Source of the DNA: DATILL01 sp035476575
GTDB lineage: Bacteria > Actinomycetota > Actinomycetes > Mycobacteriales > JACQDL01
Reading direction: 5' to 3'
Assembly (NCBI GenBank): GCA_035476575.1
Contig: DATILL010000074.1
Coordinates: 14,214 to 78,213 of the forward strand
Length of the DNA: 64,000 nucleotides
Made by a program: the position numbers and the translations under genes. How positions within the stretch are numbered: the stretch's first letter is position 1; the number at the start of each line of letters is the position of its first letter. Shown here in pieces: positions 61,057 through 64,000 of this stretch. The notes under the pieces are model-generated. The model made no database searches and had not been told where the DNA came from. It saw only the letters and a list, made by a program, of their open reading frames with translations.

Positions 61057-62126
61057 TAGTCGGACCTCGATCGGACGATCAGGTCCGCCAGCAGCGCCAC
61101 CGACGCGATGATCAGACCGGTGACCAGCAGCAGCAGCGTGTTCGTAGTAATCCGGAAGTGGTAGCGGACGACGTCCACGATGGACTTGACGAACCCGAGG
61201 CCGAGCAGCCACAGCGCGACCGGCATCAGCACCTTGATCGGGTTGAAGTACATGACCATCCGCAGCACATGCAGGATGTAGCGGTAGGCGTCCTTGACGA
61301 AGTGGAACTTCGACGAGCCGGCCCGCTTGGCGTAGTCGATCGGGATGTAGTCGACCGGGTGCTGGTTGGACAGGAACGACATCGTGATCGTGGTGACGCA
61401 GGAGAACCCGGGTGGCAGCAGCCGCAGGTAGGGCAGCGCGACGTCCCGGCGGATCGCCCGCAGGCCAGAGTTCAGGTCCGGGATCTTGGTGGCGGACAGC
61501 CGCTCGGCGACCTTGCGGATGACCCACTTCGCCGGCACCCGGAGCACCTTGTGGGTGCCCTGCTCGGAGGTCCGGGCACCGACCACCTGGTCTACGTCCG
61601 GGTGGTCCAGCAGGTACTGGACGAACTCCGGGATCCGCTCGTTCGGGTAGGTCATGTCGGCATCGGTCCACACCACGATCCGGCCGTAGGCCTCGCGGGT
61701 GCCGATCCGGCGCGCGGTGCCCGACCCGCCGTTGCGGCGGAACGGCATCAGCCGCATGTGGGGGAACAGCGGCAGCGCCTCCTGCAGGACCTCCAGGGTG
61801 TCGTCGGTCGACTTGTCGTCAATGACCAGCAGCTCGTAGGAGAAGCCGCTGGCGTCCATCGCCTTGCTGATCCGCTCGACCTCGAGCATGACGTGGTCCT
61901 GCTCGTTGTAGCAGGGCAGCACGATCGTGACGTCGAGGCTGTTCGGCCCGGTCGGGCCGATGCCGCTCTGGGTGCTCGCGTGCGGGTGCGGGACGGTCTG
62001 CGTGGGCGGCAGGTCAGCGGCGTGCGGTACTGCCGGCTGCGTCGCTGGTGCCTGGGGCGCTGGCGGGTTGGGGGCGGGTGGCTGCGTCGCTGCGGGGGCT
62101 GCGCCGGTCGATGGGACGGCGGTCAC
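61056..62126 (-). CDS. Polyprenyl-phosphate glycosyltransferase, GT2
   Basis: 356-aa membrane-bound transferase of the dolichol-phosphate mannose/glucose synthase type. A Pro/Ala-rich N terminus of about 65 residues precedes DVTIVLPCYNEQDHVMLEVE, LLVIDDKSTDDTLEVL, YGRIVVWTDADMTYPNERIP (DAD metal site) and KIPDLNSGLRAIRRDVA. Two C-terminal helices follow (VLMPVALWLLGLGFVKSIVD, LLLLVTGLIIASVALLADLI). The GTG has AGGAG upstream. First gene of the four-gene glycan operon; divergent from the acyltransferase. Confidence 0.92.
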   Translation of the reverse strand: MTAVPSTGAAPAATQPPAPNPPAPQAPATQPAVPHAADLPPTQTVPHPHASTQSGIGPTGPNSLDVTIVLPCYNEQDHVMLEVERISKAMDASGFSYELLVIDDKSTDDTLEVLQEALPLFPHMRLMPFRRNGGSGTARRIGTREAYGRIVVWTDADMTYPNERIPEFVQYLLDHPDVDQVVGARTSEQGTHKVLRVPAKWVIRKVAERLSATKIPDLNSGLRAIRRDVALPYLRLLPPGFSCVTTITMSFLSNQHPVDYIPIDYAKRAGSSKFHFVKDAYRYILHVLRMVMYFNPIKVLMPVALWLLGLGFVKSIVDVVRYHFRITTNTLLLLVTGLIIASVALLADLIVRSRSD

Positions 62127-62403
62127 GGGCGAAAACTCCTGACATGGGGGTGCTACAGTCCGCGGGCGTCCGTCGGGCCCGCTCGGCGAGCAGAGGATAC
62201 CGGCCCTCCCCGTACGCCCCCCAATCCCGCCCCATACGCAACCCTGGCCGGACGCGCGGCACCGGGTCCAGCCGTCCCGCTGAACGCCAGACCCACGTCT
62301 CGTTTGGCGAGCGAGATGTGGTGGGACCGCATCGGGCACTGGACGGGCTGATCGTGGCCGGCTGCTAGATTCCGGCGGCGCCGAGCCACGAGGAGCGACC
62401 GCC

Positions 62404-63069
62404 GTGGGTGAGTTCTGGGAGTACCGCAGGGCGATGCGCTCGCTGCGCGGCGGCCGGGAGACCTCGGCGCGGGCGTTCTACGGCGGCGTGCTGCGGCACC
62501 GCGTGCTCGGGCGGCGAGCCATCTGGATCGGCTCCCCCACCGTGCTGGACGGCGCGGGCCGGATCGCGGTGGCCGCCGGGGGGGCGCTGCGGGTGGGGCT
62601 CGGGCCGTTCGGGCTGACCAGCGCGGACGACCACTCGGTCATCCGGGTCCGGCCGGGTGCGACGTTCGCCGTCGCCGGAATGGTGAGCCTGCAGCGCGGG
62701 GTGCGGGTCGTGGTCGACTCCGGGACGCTCACGATCGGGCACGGCACGAACGTCAACGGGCTGACCAAGATCCTGGTCGCCGAGTCGGTGACGATCGGCC
62801 GGGACTGCACGCTCTCATGGGACGTGCAGGTGCTGGACAACGACTTCCACACCATCACGGTGGACGGCGAGCCGAAGCCGTCGCGGGCGGCGATCGTGAT
62901 CGGTGACCGGGTGTGGGTGGGCACCCGGGCGGTCATCCTCAAGGGCGTCACGATCGGGGACGGTGCCGTCGTGGCGGCCGGTGCCGTGGTCACCCGCGAC
63001 GTCCCGGCCGGTGCCGTGGTGGGCGGCCTGCCTGCCAAGGTCGTCGGCACCGCCGACTCCTGGGCCTGA
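62404..63069 (+). CDS. Left-handed beta-helix (hexapeptide) acyltransferase
   Basis: 221-aa acyltransferase of the WbbJ/CatB type, probably acetylating a sugar. The GTG start follows AGGAG. Hexapeptide repeats run from about residue 80 to the end (FAVAGMVSLQRGVRVVVDSG, TIGHGTNVNGL, VWVGTRAVILKGVTIGDGAV, VAAGAVVTRDVPAGAVVGGL). The likely catalytic His is in DNDFHTI. It is alone on this strand, divergent from the glycan operon across 277 bp in which I see no clear promoter consensus. Confidence 0.9.
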   Translation: MGEFWEYRRAMRSLRGGRETSARAFYGGVLRHRVLGRRAIWIGSPTVLDGAGRIAVAAGGALRVGLGPFGLTSADDHSVIRVRPGATFAVAGMVSLQRGVRVVVDSGTLTIGHGTNVNGLTKILVAESVTIGRDCTLSWDVQVLDNDFHTITVDGEPKPSRAAIVIGDRVWVGTRAVILKGVTIGDGAVVAAGAVVTRDVPAGAVVGGLPAKVVGTADSWA

Positions 63070-63246
63070 GCGCTGAGCGTCTGACCCGAATCCGCGAGTG
63101 GTCGGTTGGTGGGTTCGGGTGGCCAACTATGGGGCATGGCCACTTGCCGGGCCTGGCGCCGAGGCAGGGCGTGGGGGGGTTGGGTGGCCGCTGTCCGGCG
63201 TGTGGCGCCGGTGCTCGTCGTGCGGCGGCCACCGTGTCGTGCTGTG

Positions 63247-64000
63247 TCATGCGGTTCGTTTTCGGTGTCGGTGGTGTCGGATGGGTTTCCGCTCCGGGTC
63301 GACTGATGGTGGGGGTAGGAGCTCGGGTAGTCCGTCTGCTGCTATGTGTACGTCCCAGCCGTTGTGGTGGACGGCGCGGTGGTGAAAAGTGCACAGGAGG
63401 ACGCCGTTGTTCTGGTCTGTTCTGCCGCCGTTGGCCCAGTGGGTGCAGTGGTGGACCTGGCACCACTGGTAGGGGCGGTCACAGCCGGGGAAGACACACC
63501 CGCGGTCGCGGAGAACAATGGCGCGGCGGGCCGCGCCGACATAATGGCGGGAGCCACGGCCGAGGTCCAGCACCTGGCTTTCCCCGCCCAGGACGGCGGG
63601 GATGATGTTTGCGTCGCAGGCGAGGCGGCGGACCTGGCTGGCCGGGAGGATGTCGCCGGTGGGCAGCGTGCCGGCGCCGGTGGCGGCGGCCAGCTTGTCA
63701 TACGGCATGGTGACGATGAGGGTGGGGCGTTCGCCGCCGTTGTCGGGCAGCTCCCCCATCCGCAGGGACCGGTCTGCCAGGTCCACCAACGCGTCGGCCA
63801 TCCGCTGCCCGTGGGTGCGTTCGTCCCGCACGCCGGTGTCGGGGTCGGCGGGGCGGGGCGCGGCCAGCGGGTCGAGGGCGACGCGGAGGGTTTCGGCGCC
63901 TTCGGTGTCCAGGAGCCCGCAGATGCGCTTGAGCCCTGGGCCGGCGGGGGAGATGCGCAGGTCCCGGCGGGTGTGGGCCTCGGCGGCCTCGCGTTCGGCC
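63247..64000 (-). CDS. HNH endonuclease / DUF222 (13E12-type) protein, 5' end outside window
   Basis: Last 250 residues of a protein of the 13E12 repeat family, multicopy in many actinomycetes. The DUF222 part shows RRDLRISPAGPGLKRICGLL then LDPLAAPRP and RTHGQRMADALVDLADRSL. The HNH motif is complete: RDRGCVFPGCDRPYQWCQVH, HCTHWANGGRTDQNN and LLCTFHHRAVHHNGW. The frame stays open to the window edge, so the start is beyond it. In this family copies are often spread by recombination; whether this one is an active nuclease is unknown. Convergent with the acyltransferase across 177 bp with nothing recognised. Confidence 0.92.
   Translation of the reverse strand, partial: AEREAAEAHTRRDLRISPAGPGLKRICGLLDTEGAETLRVALDPLAAPRPADPDTGVRDERTHGQRMADALVDLADRSLRMGELPDNGGERPTLIVTMPYDKLAAATGAGTLPTGDILPASQVRRLACDANIIPAVLGGESQVLDLGRGSRHYVGAARRAIVLRDRGCVFPGCDRPYQWCQVHHCTHWANGGRTDQNNGVLLCTFHHRAVHHNGWDVHIAADGLPELLPPPSVDPERKPIRHHRHRKRTA

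Noticed and set aside
63070..63246. Small ORFs between the acyltransferase and HNH genes
   Set aside because: No ribosome site, Arg/Gly-rich shadow composition, and no similarity to known small proteins.

Overview
The window is very GC-rich and almost fully coding. It has the gene content of an actinomycete: MtrA-MtrB-LpqB, a WhiB protein, coenzyme F420 synthesis, a conservon-type sensor kinase, a WS/DGAT acyltransferase and a 13E12-type HNH protein. The order from the Rv3235-like gene through secA, hpf, comF, lpqB, mtrB, mtrA, ahcY, manA, a TobH-like SIS protein, manB, DUF3499, a metallopeptidase-like protein, whiB, fbiA, fbiB and wbbL follows the Rv3235-Rv3266 region of Mycobacterium tuberculosis as I remember it. 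I cannot fix the order or family from sequence alone. No rRNA, tRNA, CRISPR array, transposase or phage gene was seen.

Layout. 1-4.0 kb: 3' end of a conservon operon (sensor kinase and Roadblock protein). 4.2-9.6 kb: tryptophan 2,3-dioxygenase coupled to P5C dehydrogenase, then a DUF6912 / patatin / WS-DGAT lipid operon. 9.7-11.1 kb: a decayed Fic gene and an orphan ORF of lower GC. 11.1-22.9 kb: HAD hydrolase, Rv3235-like protein, SecA, GNAT, a LuxR-type regulator, HPF, ComF and the LpqB-MtrB-MtrA envelope signalling operon. 23-32 kb: a membrane protein / DUF4129 / DUF4350 / MoxR / DUF58 / SpoIIM / RDD block, interrupted by a divergent single-chain acyl-CoA carboxyltransferase. 32-36 kb: a MerR regulator with two different S-adenosylhomocysteine hydrolases. 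36-44 kb: an unknown 513-aa protein, then the mannose-phosphate operon DUF3499-manB-Trm112-SIS-CDF-manA, a metallopeptidase-like protein and WhiB. 44-51.5 kb: F420 synthesis (fused FO synthase, FbiA, FbiB) with a GGDEF diguanylate cyclase in the middle. 51.5-63 kb: AlkA-like glycosylase, ManC and two glycan gene sets (WbbL, three GT4, one polyprenyl-phosphate GT2, methyltransferase, flippase-like membrane protein, hexapeptide acyltransferase) around an F420-type luciferase-like oxidoreductase. The right edge is an incomplete HNH/DUF222 gene.

The most unusual feature is not a gene. Six intergenic arrays (near 12.4, 27.5, 30.1, 37.6, 47.0 and 57.0 kb) are built from the near-palindromic heptamer GGTSACC. 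The 30 heptamers are spaced at exactly 19 and 31 bp in strict alternation, although linkers and heptamer orientation vary. All six arrays lie where transcription changes direction, three between convergent and three between divergent genes. I do not recognise this family. Other notable points are the tandem dissimilar ahcY genes with a 14-bp perfect hairpin between them, several strong inverted repeats in control regions, and a Fic gene broken by three single-base indels.
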